From Mucilaginibacter flavidus (GTDB lineage Bacteria > Bacteroidota > Bacteroidia > Sphingobacteriales > Sphingobacteriaceae), in NCBI RefSeq assembly GCF_024055575.1, contig NZ_JAMXOE010000001.1, forward strand, positions 558,001 to 622,000: a stretch of DNA of 64,000 nucleotides. Direction: 5' to 3'. Positions within the stretch are counted from its first letter, which is position 1. Every line of letters begins with the position of its first letter. Positions 26,281 to 35,240 of this stretch are shown in pieces. Made by a program: the position numbers and the translations under genes. Below the pieces are notes generated by a model, which worked only from the letters and a program-made list of their open reading frames with translations, was not told the DNA's origin and did not search any database.

Positions 26281-27450
26281 TCAGGCGGTCTGCACCCTGC
26301 GTTTAAGCAATGCTAATAATCCCAGAACAGGTCCGATGGCAAGCAGCACATAGATATATCTGGCGTTTTCGGCATTTCGCAACGCATTAATCAATTGTAT
26401 GCTCATAATGGTAATGGAAAAGCCGATACAATTAACAATGGTGAGCGATGTACCTTTTGATGCCGGTTGTGCATTTTGCGCTACTAATGTCGAAAACAAC
26501 GGCGAATCGGCAATTACAGCCATCCCCCATATAAACATAAAAGCGATAAACGCGGCAGTTGAAGCATTGAACAGCAGCAACGGGGATATAAAACAGCAAA
26601 CGCATGATAACGATAATGCGATCATTGCAGTTTTCTTTACTCCAAAACACTGCGATATAACCCCGCCGAAAACACAGGACAATGAGCCTGAAGCAATTAT
26701 CAAAAATGATAGCAATGGGATAGTAAAACTGGCATCGGGATAATGGCTTTTATATGCCGTTAGAATTACCGGCACAAACATCCAAAAGGCATATAGTTCC
26801 CACATGTGGCCAAAATACCCGAACGCAGCCGCGCGAAATTTGGCATCGCGAAAACTGTTTAAAAAACCGCCGAAGCTGAGTTTTTGCCCTGCTTTGCGGT
26901 AAGGGCCATCGGGCACCAGGATAAGCATGGCCAGGCCACCCAATGCAGACAGGGCCGATGTTGCAAATACAACGTCTTTCCATGGCAAACCTGCCATTAC
27001 ACTCTTTAAAAAATGAGGAAAAGCTGTGCCAAGCACCAAAGCGCCAACCAAAAAACCCAATGATTTGCCCAGGCCTTGTTCGTAATGGTCGGCTGCTATT
27101 TTCATCCCAACGGGATAAATACCTGCCAGGAAAAAACCTGTTAAAAAACGGAAGGATATCAGCGCAGCAACGGTTAAGCCGCTGAAACTAATGGCAAGGT
27201 TAATTAACGCTGCTACAATTGCACAGGTAAAAAATACCCGCGAAGGTGAAAACCTGTCGGCTATACTCAATATCGCAAAGACCAGCGTTCCGGCAATAAA
27301 CCCCGATTGCACCGCGCTTGTTAAGTAGGCAAGGTAAGCCGGTTGCAAATGCAATTGTTTGGCCATATCAGCCATCACAGCATTACCCGCAAACCAAAGC
27401 GAAGTACAAAAGAACTGTGATAGTACAATTACAGGTAAAATTCTCTTCAT
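26281..27450 (-). CDS. MFS transporter
   Basis: 389 residues from the ATG at 27450. An in-frame start at 27600 would add 50 mostly polar residues before the first membrane segment. Twelve hydrophobic segments are visible, with a central basic loop near residue 195 (PDGPYRKAGQK), and SFRFLTGFFLAGIYPVGMKI gives the motif of the fifth segment. The overall look is that of small-molecule MFS porters of the CynX/NarK-like type rather than classical sugar porters. It is convergent with the lactonase gene, so a role in sugar-acid uptake is only a guess. Confidence 0.85.
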   Translation of the reverse strand: MKRILPVIVLSQFFCTSLWFAGNAVMADMAKQLHLQPAYLAYLTSAVQSGFIAGTLVFAILSIADRFSPSRVFFTCAIVAALINLAISFSGLTVAALISFRFLTGFFLAGIYPVGMKIAADHYEQGLGKSLGFLVGALVLGTAFPHFLKSVMAGLPWKDVVFATSALSALGGLAMLILVPDGPYRKAGQKLSFGGFLNSFRDAKFRAAAFGYFGHMWELYAFWMFVPVILTAYKSHYPDASFTIPLLSFLIIASGSLSCVFGGVISQCFGVKKTAMIALSLSCVCCFISPLLLFNASTAAFIAFMFIWGMAVIADSPLFSTLVAQNAQPASKGTSLTIVNCIGFSITIMSIQLINALRNAENARYIYVLLAIGPVLGLLALLKRRVQTA

Positions 27451-27605
27451 GTAGTAATGGAGGTTTACGGCTGTAAAGCTAATGGAAGAGATGCTTATTG
27501 AAAAAATATTTTGGAGAGAGTTATTTTCGGGGTTGGAATTTTTTTTGTTTATAACTACCGATAACAATTCGCCGGCGTAACGGTTAATAAAATACAACAC
27601 ACGCC

Positions 27606-27845
27606 ATGGAAAAGTTCGAGATCTCTGTAACCAGCAACAATCAAAACTATCATTTAGAGGTGCGCGACTACATGCATCATAAAGATGATGAATGCAAGTT
27701 TGAAGTATTTAACAATGGCCAGTTCGTCGGTAGTTTTGAACCGGACGGGCACCGGGGCCTGCATATTTGCAAAAACACCGGAATTTTAGACGAAGAGGTT
27801 TTACATCGAGTTGCCGAGCAATTAGAATCATACAATCTTTTGTAA
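27606..27845 (+). CDS. small hypothetical protein
   Basis: 79 residues, soluble and acidic, no signal peptide or membrane segment. It alternates charged and hydrophobic residues with a central FEVFNNGQFVGSFEPDG and ends in an amphipathic helix (DEEVLHRVAEQLESYNLL). I recognise the general type as short conserved proteins in Sphingobacteriaceae, without a function. It is transcribed away from the MFS gene; the 155-bp intergenic region would hold both promoters. Confidence 0.7.
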   Translation: MEKFEISVTSNNQNYHLEVRDYMHHKDDECKFEVFNNGQFVGSFEPDGHRGLHICKNTGILDEEVLHRVAEQLESYNLL

Positions 27846-28150
27846 ACTTTAGGGGGGCAATAACCCGAACGCTAAAACAACAATCAGCAAAATCTTTTAG
27901 CACATCGTTTTTTTTATAGGAGTTCATTTATTTCAAAGCCGCTCCTGTTCTTCTTTAGTCTTGTTTATATCACAGGAAGGGTTTTTAGTATTCGAGCCAA
28001 ATGAACGTTAACTTATAAGCGTTCCATTTTCTCACATGGAACACCCGGAACGCTACGAAACACGCTCATTATCAATACATTTTATTTTATTTAGTTTAAA
28101 TATCTGATAATCAGAATTTATTATTAATCCTCATTTCGCATTTACATTAA
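27846..28150. other. gene-free stretch with overlapping inverted repeats
   Basis: No coding ORF. At 28019-28053 GCGTTCC can pair with GGAACGC (28047-28053), or GTTCCAT (28021-28027) with ATGGAAC (28036-28042). The two pairings exclude each other. The rest is AT-rich without visible signal. Confidence 0.45.
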
Positions 28151-29290
28151 CTATACCCGGATGGTAATCTTTTTGACGTAAAGCACCCAGATGGGAATAA
28201 ATATGATAAGGACCATTAAAAAAGCGCCGGCAAGGGAGGCATTTACAGGGGACAAAAGCGGCACAAACAAATGGTTGTACATGTAAGACCAAAGACTCGT
28301 TTTTTTTCCGTCAGAGGTAACCTTTATGCCCGTTAATATGGCCGGGATAAAGTCGGCCAGCAAATAGGCAGTTATAGCGTTTCGCCCAAAAGCCAGGAAC
28401 GGCGGGGTTAGCCTGCGGTAAATTTTTACATCGATCAGCCAATAACACAATGCAAGTATCACTACAGCAATTCCACCGGCATACAGCACAAACGAGCTTG
28501 TCCACAACGCTTTATTGATAGGAAAAAACTCGTTCCATATTAAGCCGGCTACAATAAGCACTGCCCCGGCGCCGGCCATTTGCAATAGCTGCCTGCCCGT
28601 TTTTGTTTTATCTTTTTTAAGCCAGGTGCCGGTTAACAAACCCATTAAACAAGTGCCAATAGCTGGGATAGTACCCAGCAGGCCTTCAGGATCCCACGTT
28701 TTTGAATCGACCCAAAGATGGTTAGGTGTAAAAACCAACCTGTCTAGCCAGGCGCCAAGGTTGGTGGTTGGTTCCAAATTGGCGGGGCCAAAGCCTGGAA
28801 CGGGCACTAAAGTCATAATCAAATAATAGCCGACCAGGCAAACGGCAGCAACCCATACCTGCGTGCGCACATTGGTTTTAATATAAAGGAAAGCCGTTAT
28901 TCCAAACACAACAGCTATACGCGGTAACACCCCGGGGATCCGCAAATGAGTAAAATCAAAATTACTGATAAGCCGTAATGTATAACTAAGAGCGAGAATT
29001 GTCAGTGTACGGCGCAGAATGGAAAGCAGCAGCTTGTTGTGGGTTGCCGGTTCGGCTTTTTTTGCTTGCATGGCATAAACGATCGATACCCCGACAATGA
29101 ATAAAAACGATGGAAACACCAGGTCGGTAGGTGTGCAGCCATTCCATTTTGAGTGTTCAAGCGGCGGATAAATATGCGCCCAGTCGCCGGGATCGTTTAC
29201 CAAAATCATAGCGGCAACCGTAAAACCACGGAAAAAATCGAGTGAAAGTAATCTTGTTTTTATTGCGTTATCCCCTATTGCTGCCTTCAT
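28151..29290 (-). CDS. NagX-like / heparan-alpha-glucosaminide N-acetyltransferase-type membrane acyltransferase
   Basis: 379 residues with about ten membrane segments. The N-terminus RLLSLDFFRGFTVAAMILVNDPGDW and the following PTDLVFPSFLFIVGVSI are the signature of the DUF5009/HGSNAT-like family (NagX in some Bacteroidota and proteobacteria). The human homolog acetylates terminal glucosamine across the lysosomal membrane; bacterial members sit in chitin or GlcNAc loci. Here it stands alone, although a GH20 hexosaminidase gene is about 6 kb upstream on the same strand. A role in amino-sugar metabolism is inferred from family only. Confidence 0.85.
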   Translation of the reverse strand: MKAAIGDNAIKTRLLSLDFFRGFTVAAMILVNDPGDWAHIYPPLEHSKWNGCTPTDLVFPSFLFIVGVSIVYAMQAKKAEPATHNKLLLSILRRTLTILALSYTLRLISNFDFTHLRIPGVLPRIAVVFGITAFLYIKTNVRTQVWVAAVCLVGYYLIMTLVPVPGFGPANLEPTTNLGAWLDRLVFTPNHLWVDSKTWDPEGLLGTIPAIGTCLMGLLTGTWLKKDKTKTGRQLLQMAGAGAVLIVAGLIWNEFFPINKALWTSSFVLYAGGIAVVILALCYWLIDVKIYRRLTPPFLAFGRNAITAYLLADFIPAILTGIKVTSDGKKTSLWSYMYNHLFVPLLSPVNASLAGAFLMVLIIFIPIWVLYVKKITIRV

Positions 29291-29347
29291 ATTATTGTTT
29301 AGCTGATTCTTTTGTAAACTAAAGATATATAATTTGACCAGATGTCA

Positions 29348-29965
29348 TTAAAATAAATCTCCCTTAAACGTTTTTACCGGGTTGCCACGCTGTAATGAAT
29401 TATGCTGCATCCACTTGTCCTGCTGTTGTTCAACTAATTGGCCGGTTTGCCAGGCCATTACTTTTGCTTCGAGGCGGCTGAGGCAAAGGTTTTTATTTTC
29501 AAGCTGCGAGCGGCTGTCCATAGCAAATACCTGTATACCCGAGGGGATATGTACGCCCCGTACAGCCGTTTCAACCTTGTTTACATTTTGGCCGCCGGGA
29601 CCGGATGCACGGCAGGTTTTGAGCTTTACATCTTTAATATCCCAGGCGGGCAGCTCCTTAATGTCGAAACATTCGACGCCTACAAACCAGTTTTTACGCT
29701 TATGATTTTTGCGGAAAGGGCTTTGGCCAATCCATTGTATAGAGCCTTTCCATTCAGCAACTAATGCGTCCATGTTTATAGCGTTTAGCATTATTGTGGC
29801 CGATAACAGGGTATTTTCTTCACCGCCCTTGATATTTTCCAACACTTCGGTTTCAATTCGCTGCTGTTTTGCCTGTTTTAGTATGATTTTTTGTACAAGG
29901 GCAACAACCCGGCAGCATTCTGCCGGGCCTTTGCCTGATGTAATTTGTAGTATTACTTTTTTCAT
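29348..29965 (-). CDS. prfH: peptide chain release factor H (PrfH), GGQ-domain ribosome rescue factor
   Basis: 205 residues holding only the catalytic domain of class I release factors. [18 protein letters not shown] near residue 120 contains the GGQ that hydrolyses peptidyl-tRNA, followed by [15 protein letters not shown] typical of the family. The codon-recognition domain is absent, as in RF-H. It starts 4 bp after the rtcB stop codon, so the two are an operon. PrfH has been shown in E. coli to release peptides from ribosomes cut in the 16S decoding centre, so that the partner RtcB can reseal the rRNA. Confidence 0.93.
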   Translation of the reverse strand: MKKVILQITSGKGPAECCRVVALVQKIILKQAKQQRIETEVLENIKGGEENTLLSATIMLNAINMDALVAEWKGSIQWIGQSPFRKNHKRKNWFVGVECFDIKELPAWDIKDVKLKTCRASGPGGQNVNKVETAVRGVHIPSGIQVFAMDSRSQLENKNLCLSRLEAKVMAWQTGQLVEQQQDKWMQHNSLQRGNPVKTFKGDLF

Positions 29966-29969
29966 TGTT

Positions 29970-31370
29970 TTAATCTTTATTCATCCTCGCAATGCGGGGG
30001 ATAAACTTACCTTGAATATCCACCAGTTCTTTTTGCGCCTGCATTACTGTTTCAATGTCCTTATAAGCCAGCGGATTTTCCTCCACGCTGCCGCCAATAA
30101 GTTCCACATCAGCATTTGCCAGCATTTTCTTCATGGCTGACACGGTCATACCATCCTTTGCCTTTTGCCGGCTCATCGCCCGACCGGCGCCGTGGGAGGC
30201 GGAGAAAAGTGCATTATCCGCTCCCCTACCCTTTACCACATAAGCCGGCGTTGTAATACTTCCCGGAATTATGCCCAACTCGCCAGCATGCGCCGGTGTA
30301 GCGCCTTTGCGGTGTACAATAACTTCCCTGCCATCTGCCAGCGTATCCTTCCAGGCAAAGTTGTGATGATTTTCTATCACCATAACAGGCTTTATGCCTA
30401 CAGCTTTTAATAGGTTGGCATGTATGCGCTCGTGGCAGGCCTTGGCGTAATCGCCGGCTAGACTCATAGTTAGCCAGTATTCCTGCCCTGCTTCGCCATT
30501 CAAATCGAGCCAGGCTAATTGCTGGGCATGGCGGGGCAGCTTGCAGGTATTCATGGCTACCTGGGTGTAATATTTGGCAATGGCTGCGCCCAAGCCCCGG
30601 CTGCCGGAGTGGGATAGCAATGCCGCATACCTTTTACCTGGCAAACCAAGCCTGTTGTTTTCGGCAAGTTCAATCTCGCCAAATTCCACAAAGTGGTTAC
30701 CACTGCCAGATGTACCCAGTTGCCTTACCGCCTTGCCTCGCAGCTGTTTCAGGAAAGGGATTTGCCCGAAAACCGGGCTATCCAATACTTCATGTTCCTG
30801 CCGGGTATCAAGCCCGCCCTCCATACCAAAATGGGTATGGTTTTTCAATGCCTGCCTTAGCTGGTAATCGTAGCGTTTGATAAAAGCGTCCGTCTCATCG
30901 ATAATTGTCAACGCCATACGGCAGCCGATATCCATACCAACGGCATAGGGTATTAACGCGTTATCAGTTGCCAGCACACCACCAATTGGCAAGCCGAAGC
31001 CCATATGCGCATCGGGCATTAAAGCGCCCTGCACGCTAACCGGCAATAGCATGGCCAGGTCCATTTGTTTTTTGGCGATGGCTTCAATATCCTTTCCGCC
31101 ATAAATTTTATACGGCGCGGGTGAGGCCCGTAAATCAAACGTTTTAAAAGCCGGCTCAGCAATTTTCCCAATTACTTTCGCGGCTATTTTGCCTGTTACC
31201 TCATCATCCAGGTACTGTTCGGGGTTGTTTTTAATGCCCGTAAATACTTCGATAATTTGTTTATTGGTATGGCGTTTAAAATGTTTGGAGGCTATGCCAA
31301 GCGCCAGGCTTATCAACTGGTTATTGGCAAAGCCTATTTTTGTTAAATCTTTTGTTTTTAAATTGCCCAT
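29970..31370 (-). CDS. rtcB: RtcB-family RNA ligase of the PrfH-linked (RtcB2) type
   Basis: 466 residues. RtcB metal and GMP-binding motifs are complete: GMDIGCRM (metal Cys), [47 protein letters not shown] and the [10 protein letters not shown] segment with the guanylylated His. The enzyme joins RNA 2',3'-cyclic phosphate and 5'-OH ends using GTP and Mn. It is upstream of and nearly touching prfH; no rtcA or rtcR is nearby. This pairing marks the RtcB2 branch, which repairs ribotoxin-cut rRNA rather than tRNA. Confidence 0.94.
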   Translation of the reverse strand: MGNLKTKDLTKIGFANNQLISLALGIASKHFKRHTNKQIIEVFTGIKNNPEQYLDDEVTGKIAAKVIGKIAEPAFKTFDLRASPAPYKIYGGKDIEAIAKKQMDLAMLLPVSVQGALMPDAHMGFGLPIGGVLATDNALIPYAVGMDIGCRMALTIIDETDAFIKRYDYQLRQALKNHTHFGMEGGLDTRQEHEVLDSPVFGQIPFLKQLRGKAVRQLGTSGSGNHFVEFGEIELAENNRLGLPGKRYAALLSHSGSRGLGAAIAKYYTQVAMNTCKLPRHAQQLAWLDLNGEAGQEYWLTMSLAGDYAKACHERIHANLLKAVGIKPVMVIENHHNFAWKDTLADGREVIVHRKGATPAHAGELGIIPGSITTPAYVVKGRGADNALFSASHGAGRAMSRQKAKDGMTVSAMKKMLANADVELIGGSVEENPLAYKDIETVMQAQKELVDIQGKFIPRIARMNKD

Positions 31371-31744
31371 GTGGGTTATGTATTCCAGGTCCGCACAAAC
31401 GCGTTGTAGCGTGTACAGATAAGTTTATAAATTTTATTGATTTTTGATTCATCCCCGGGTTAGGGATATACCCTTTGCAGAAGCCCGACAGCTTAACGGA
31501 TTATGGCAGCACAAAAAACTTAACGATTACAAAAATGTAACCAGCTATTTGTCTTCAAAAAAATTGAAAATTAGGATTTTGCCTGCCTGTTAGGCAATGA
31601 GCGAAAGGGGCGATATGTGGATTTGCTCTGTCATGATTCCTCGGTATTAAATGGTTAACAAATAAGGAATTGAAGCAAAGATAGAAAAATATTGCAATGG
31701 CAAACAATTTTTAATTTCCGGATAGTTCCGCTTACATTAGCGGC
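31371..31744. other. divergent intergenic region rtcB / methyltransferase
   Basis: No coding ORF in 374 bp. Two small inverted repeats are present: TTGCCT (31579-31584) with AGGCAA (31592-31597), and CCGCT (31728-31732) with AGCGG (31739-31743). The second ends two bases before the methyltransferase ATG and could mask its start. Promoters for both flanking genes must be here, but I cannot place them. Confidence 0.4.
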
Positions 31745-32356
31745 ATGCAGCAGAACCTACAGCAGCTTTACGGTAATATTGATATTTATTTGTTCGACCA
31801 ATTATTAAAAGGCCGGTTTGATACCTGCCATAAAGTACTTGATGCCGGCTGCGGTGGCGGCCGAAACCTTGTGTATTTTCTCCGCAATGGTTTTGACGTA
31901 TATGGCATCGACCCAAATCCAAATGCAGTAGAAGCGGTTAAACGATTGGCATACGGGCTGGTATCCAATTTACCCTTATCAAATTTTAATGTTGCTGCAG
32001 CCGAGGACTTACCGTTTGATGACGGCGTTTTTGATTTGGTAATCAGCAGCGCCGTATTGCATTTTGCTACCGACGAAAAACATTTCGATGCCATGCTGCA
32101 ATCCATGTGGCGCGTGCTAAAACATGGTGGCTATTTATTTGCCCGGCTTGCATCAGATATTGGGATTGAAACGCTGGTAGAAAGTAGCGGCAACGGTCGT
32201 TACCTGCTGCCCGATGGCTCCGAACGTTTTTTGGTGAACCAGCAAATGCTGCTTGATTATACGGAAAATTTAAACGGCCAACTTTTTGAGCCTATAAAAA
32301 CCACCAACGTGCAGAACTTACGCTGCATGACAACCTGGTGCCTGCAAAAGATGTGA
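31745..32356 (+). CDS. class I SAM-dependent methyltransferase
   Basis: 203 residues. Motif I is VLDAGCGGGRN (about 33-43), motif II YGIDPNP near 57, and the post-II acidic VISSAVLHF block near 100 is typical of methyltransferase family 11 and tellurite-resistance TehB-like enzymes. The later WRVLKHGGYLFARLAS marks the fifth strand. The substrate is unknown. The gene is single, divergent from the rtcB-prfH operon and followed by an OmpA-like gene 70 bp downstream. Confidence 0.88.
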   Translation: MQQNLQQLYGNIDIYLFDQLLKGRFDTCHKVLDAGCGGGRNLVYFLRNGFDVYGIDPNPNAVEAVKRLAYGLVSNLPLSNFNVAAAEDLPFDDGVFDLVISSAVLHFATDEKHFDAMLQSMWRVLKHGGYLFARLASDIGIETLVESSGNGRYLLPDGSERFLVNQQMLLDYTENLNGQLFEPIKTTNVQNLRCMTTWCLQKM

Positions 32357-32426
32357 GTATGTTTATAAGTTGTACTAAGCGCGCTTAAGCTGCGTTTTTA
32401 TATTTACATCATCACATTTATTGCTT

Positions 32427-32969
32427 ATGAAAATTATAAAATCACATTTTTTGCTGATAGCTATTTTGTTTGCCATAGCCGCTTTGCCCGCCTGCAAAGC
32501 CAAAAAGCCGGTTGTTACCAAACCGGCGGTAAGTTACCCACCCGACCCTCAGCCTGAAAAGAAAGAGGCGCCACCGGTACAACAGCCTGCACCACAACAG
32601 GAAACACCGCCACCGCCTGCCCCGGTTGCAAAACCTGATTATAATTTTAAAAACATCCAGTTTGAATTTAACTCGGGCATTTTAAAAACCGACTCCTATC
32701 CCTTCCTGGACAAAGCTGCGGCTGAAATGAAAAAAGACCTGTCGGTAAAATTTGTTTTGAACGGTAATTCATCAGCCGAGGGCAGCGACGCGCACAATAT
32801 GGCACTGTCAATTGAAAGGGCTAATTCGGTAAAATTATACCTGGTAAATACCGGCATCCCCGGCAGTAACCTGGATGTTAAAGGTTACGGCGAAAGCAAG
32901 CCGGTTGCTGATAACAGTACCGAAGACGGGAGAAAGCTGAACAGAAGGGTAGAGATTAAGAAGCAATAA
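32427..32969 (+). CDS. OmpA-family lipoprotein
   Basis: 180 residues from the ATG at 32427. A lipoprotein signal ends in ALPAC (Cys 23). A Pro-rich linker (about 30-70, PPPPAP repeats) is followed by an OmpA C-terminal peptidoglycan-binding domain (about 75-180) with FEFNSGIL, LNGNSSAEGSDAHNMALSIERANSV and the closing DGRKLNRRVEI, whose Arg and Asp residues bind diaminopimelate. It probably links outer membrane and cell wall, as Pal does; it is not next to tol genes. A REP-like repeat follows directly. Confidence 0.92.
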   Translation: MKIIKSHFLLIAILFAIAALPACKAKKPVVTKPAVSYPPDPQPEKKEAPPVQQPAPQQETPPPPAPVAKPDYNFKNIQFEFNSGILKTDSYPFLDKAAAEMKKDLSVKFVLNGNSSAEGSDAHNMALSIERANSVKLYLVNTGIPGSNLDVKGYGESKPVADNSTEDGRKLNRRVEIKKQ

Positions 32970-32983
32970 GCAAAATCCTCCGA

Positions 32984-33076
32984 TTGTCATTGCGAGGAAC
33001 GAAGCAACCGCAAACTTTGCAAATTCGACCTGCGATGTTCGCGATTGCCGCGCTCGTTCCTCGCTCGCAATGACAA
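32984..33076. repeat. REP-like palindromic intergenic repeat, copy 1
   Basis: 93 bp with inverted ends: TTGTCATTGCGAGG at 32984-32997 and its complement TCGCAATGACAA at 33065-33076, enclosing a second pair around CGTTCCTCGC. The second copy is at 55106-55198. It lies between convergent genes and may also act as a transcription stop. Confidence 0.8.
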
Positions 33077-33081
33077 AATTT

Positions 33082-33840
33082 TTATATCTTCTCTGTCAAA
33101 TGCTTCCAATATCTTTTGGGGATATGCCTTACATGGAGTTTCGTGTTTTTACGGGAAGCGATGTTTACGCTTTTAAAATAGTTTTTCCATAAATGCTGGT
33201 ACACTTCCTCGTCTTCAGTGTTGGATGCCTCTACATCTGTTGCCGATTTGGCCTCTGAAAATTCCATCGATATAAATTCGGTATCGTGTAAATCATAATA
33301 GAGGCCATAATTTCGTTTGATATCGTAAATCATCCATTTTTGGTCGGCATAGCGGCTTCTAAAATGCCGGATTAATAACGGCAGCACATTAAAATCAGGC
33401 TCAATTACAGCATAATAAGTTTCATCCTTTAATTTCTGGAAACGAATAAAAGCTTCCATCCTGTGTTTCTCGCGGCGCATCATCACCATAATTTCTGATA
33501 TACGGAGAACAAACCTGTTACCGTAATCTTCTTCGATATTTCGGCCTGCGTCAAACGCATGCCGGATAAACCCCACGATGTTGTTTTCCTCGTTTTCAAT
33601 TTCGCTCATATGGGCGATATAAACCCGTTGAACGCCGTTTGCCGACAATTTTTTCTTCAATCCGTTTAATACGCGGCTGGCACGGTCGTTATCAGTAATA
33701 ACATTAATCACGTCCTCAAACATGGCCGTGCTTGCCACCCCTATTTTTTGCAGATTGATGTAATTAAGTTTCCGTTCATAAATTTCGAATACCGCAGTAA
33801 GCAGCCCTTCAAACGTTCCGTCGTAAATCAGCCTTGTCAT
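33082..33840 (-). CDS. TIGR03915/DUF4130-family putative DNA metabolism protein
   Basis: 252 residues, soluble. The opening MTRLIYDGTFEGLLTAVFEIYE and the late block IYDIKRNYGLYYD belong to the DUF4130 family (TIGR03915), annotated as a probable DNA repair protein; in other bacteria the domain is fused to a uracil-DNA-glycosylase-like UdgX domain. The gene starts 1 bp after the stop of a TIGR03916-type radical SAM gene, its constant partner. No catalytic motif is obvious and the reaction is not known. The C-terminal WKNYFKSVNIASRKN and HVRHIPKRYWKHL region is basic and could contact nucleic acid. Confidence 0.88.
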   Translation of the reverse strand: MTRLIYDGTFEGLLTAVFEIYERKLNYINLQKIGVASTAMFEDVINVITDNDRASRVLNGLKKKLSANGVQRVYIAHMSEIENEENNIVGFIRHAFDAGRNIEEDYGNRFVLRISEIMVMMRREKHRMEAFIRFQKLKDETYYAVIEPDFNVLPLLIRHFRSRYADQKWMIYDIKRNYGLYYDLHDTEFISMEFSEAKSATDVEASNTEDEEVYQHLWKNYFKSVNIASRKNTKLHVRHIPKRYWKHLTEKI

Positions 33841-33841
33841 A

Positions 33842-35098
33842 CTAAAAAATACTCAACTGGTTTTGCTGATTTTTTAAATACTTACTCTGCGACTCAGCCA
33901 GAATAAACTGTTTGATTTTGGTGCCGGTGAGGTCGCGTTTTTCAAAACTGTTGCTTTTACAGGTAATGAAATATTTGGCGCGGTTTAGCGCAACGCCGAT
34001 TGCTTTAAGTTGTTCCCAATTTAGTCTGCCAAACTTGCGGGCGCTTATTATTTTTTGTGCCGATAATAAACCGACACCTGGCACGCGTAGTATCATTTGT
34101 ATATCAGCTATATTAACATCAACGGGAAAAGCTTGCATATTGCGGATTGCCCAGCCAAGTTTAGGGTCGATATCCAAATCGAGCAGTGGTTGTTGAGTAT
34201 TTACAATTTCATTTACCTTAAAACCGTAAAATCGCATCAGCCAATCGGCCTGGTATAGCCTGTTTTCGCGCACCATGGGTACTGCAGTATTTAACCCCGG
34301 CAGGCGCTTGTCTGCCAGTACCGGCACATAGCCGGAATAGTAAACCCGTTTTAAATTAAAGTTTTTGTAAAAGTGATTAGCCGTTTGTAAAATCTCGCTG
34401 TCATTCTCGGGCGTGGCGCCTATTATAACTTGGGTGCTTTGGCCGGCCGGGGCGAACATAGGCGCTTTTTTAAACAGTTTCTTCTCTTCTGTGCGTTGGA
34501 TGATCTCTTTTTTAAGGAAGGCCATGGGGTCGATCATAGCCTGGCGGTTTTTATCCGGTGCCAGTAACTTCAACCCCGCCTCGGTTGGCATTTCCAGGTT
34601 AACACTTAGCCTATCGGCATAAAGGCCGGCTTCGCGCATCAGCTCATCGCTGGCGCCGGGGATGGTTTTTAAATGAATATAGCCGTTGAAATTATTTTCT
34701 GTGCGGAGTTTTTTTGCCACCTGCACCAGCCGCTCCATGGTATAGTCGGCATCTTTAAAAATACCCGAACTTAAAAAGAGGCCTTCAATATAATTACGGC
34801 GATAAAAGTTGATGGTTAAATCAACCACTTCCTGCACAGTAAAGGCAGCGCGTTTAATGTCGTTACTTTTGCGGGAGACGCAATAGGCACAATCAAAAAT
34901 ACAATGATTGGTGAGCAGGATCTTTAGCAGCGACACGCAGCGACCATCTTCTGTATAGCTATGGCAAATGCCGTTACTTGCATTGCCAAGCCCTTTATTT
35001 TCGTTCTTACGTTTGCTCCCGCTCGATGCACATGATACATCATATTTGGCCGCATCTGCCAAAATATTCAATTTCTCTGTTATCCTGTCCACATTCAT
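33842..35098 (-). CDS. TIGR03916-family radical SAM protein, putative DNA modification/repair
   Basis: 418 residues from the ATG at 35098; an upstream in-frame start would add 30 hydrophobic residues foreign to the family. The radical SAM cluster motif C-x3-C-x2-C is NHCIFDCAYC (about 60-69). SSGIFKDADYTMER and LKTIPGASDELM are the following barrel strands. Near residue 340-385 a helix-hairpin-helix (VPGVGLLSAQKI) suggests contact with DNA. It is paired with the DUF4130 gene, which follows after 1 bp. The pair is predicted to repair or modify DNA, but no substrate is established. Confidence 0.92.
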   Translation of the reverse strand: MNVDRITEKLNILADAAKYDVSCASSGSKRKNENKGLGNASNGICHSYTEDGRCVSLLKILLTNHCIFDCAYCVSRKSNDIKRAAFTVQEVVDLTINFYRRNYIEGLFLSSGIFKDADYTMERLVQVAKKLRTENNFNGYIHLKTIPGASDELMREAGLYADRLSVNLEMPTEAGLKLLAPDKNRQAMIDPMAFLKKEIIQRTEEKKLFKKAPMFAPAGQSTQVIIGATPENDSEILQTANHFYKNFNLKRVYYSGYVPVLADKRLPGLNTAVPMVRENRLYQADWLMRFYGFKVNEIVNTQQPLLDLDIDPKLGWAIRNMQAFPVDVNIADIQMILRVPGVGLLSAQKIISARKFGRLNWEQLKAIGVALNRAKYFITCKSNSFEKRDLTGTKIKQFILAESQSKYLKNQQNQLSIF

Positions 35099-35102
35099 AC
35101 CA

Positions 35103-35134
35103 ATCAAAATTACTAATATTTTTAGTATTTTGAT
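35103..35134. promoter_or_regulatory. inverted repeat just upstream of the radical SAM gene
   Basis: ATCAAAATTACTAA (35103-35116) faces TTAGTATTTTGAT (35122-35134), one base being extra in the left arm. It begins 5 bp before the start codon, so a bound repressor would block initiation. The minus strand also reads TAATTTTG here, matching the TAnnTTTG -7 pattern. Confidence 0.35.
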
Positions 35135-35240
35135 TTTTATAAACAGAACTTTGGGGAATAAAAATAACCCTATCGAGGCCGTTTGCAAACTGACACTCGA
35201 TGTGTCAAATTACATTGATTTTGACATCAAATTATTGAGT

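Noticed and set aside
26281..27450. MFS gene as the uptake system of the sugar-acid module
   Set aside because: It is convergent with the module, and its sequence does not resemble sugar porters; kept as a generic transporter.
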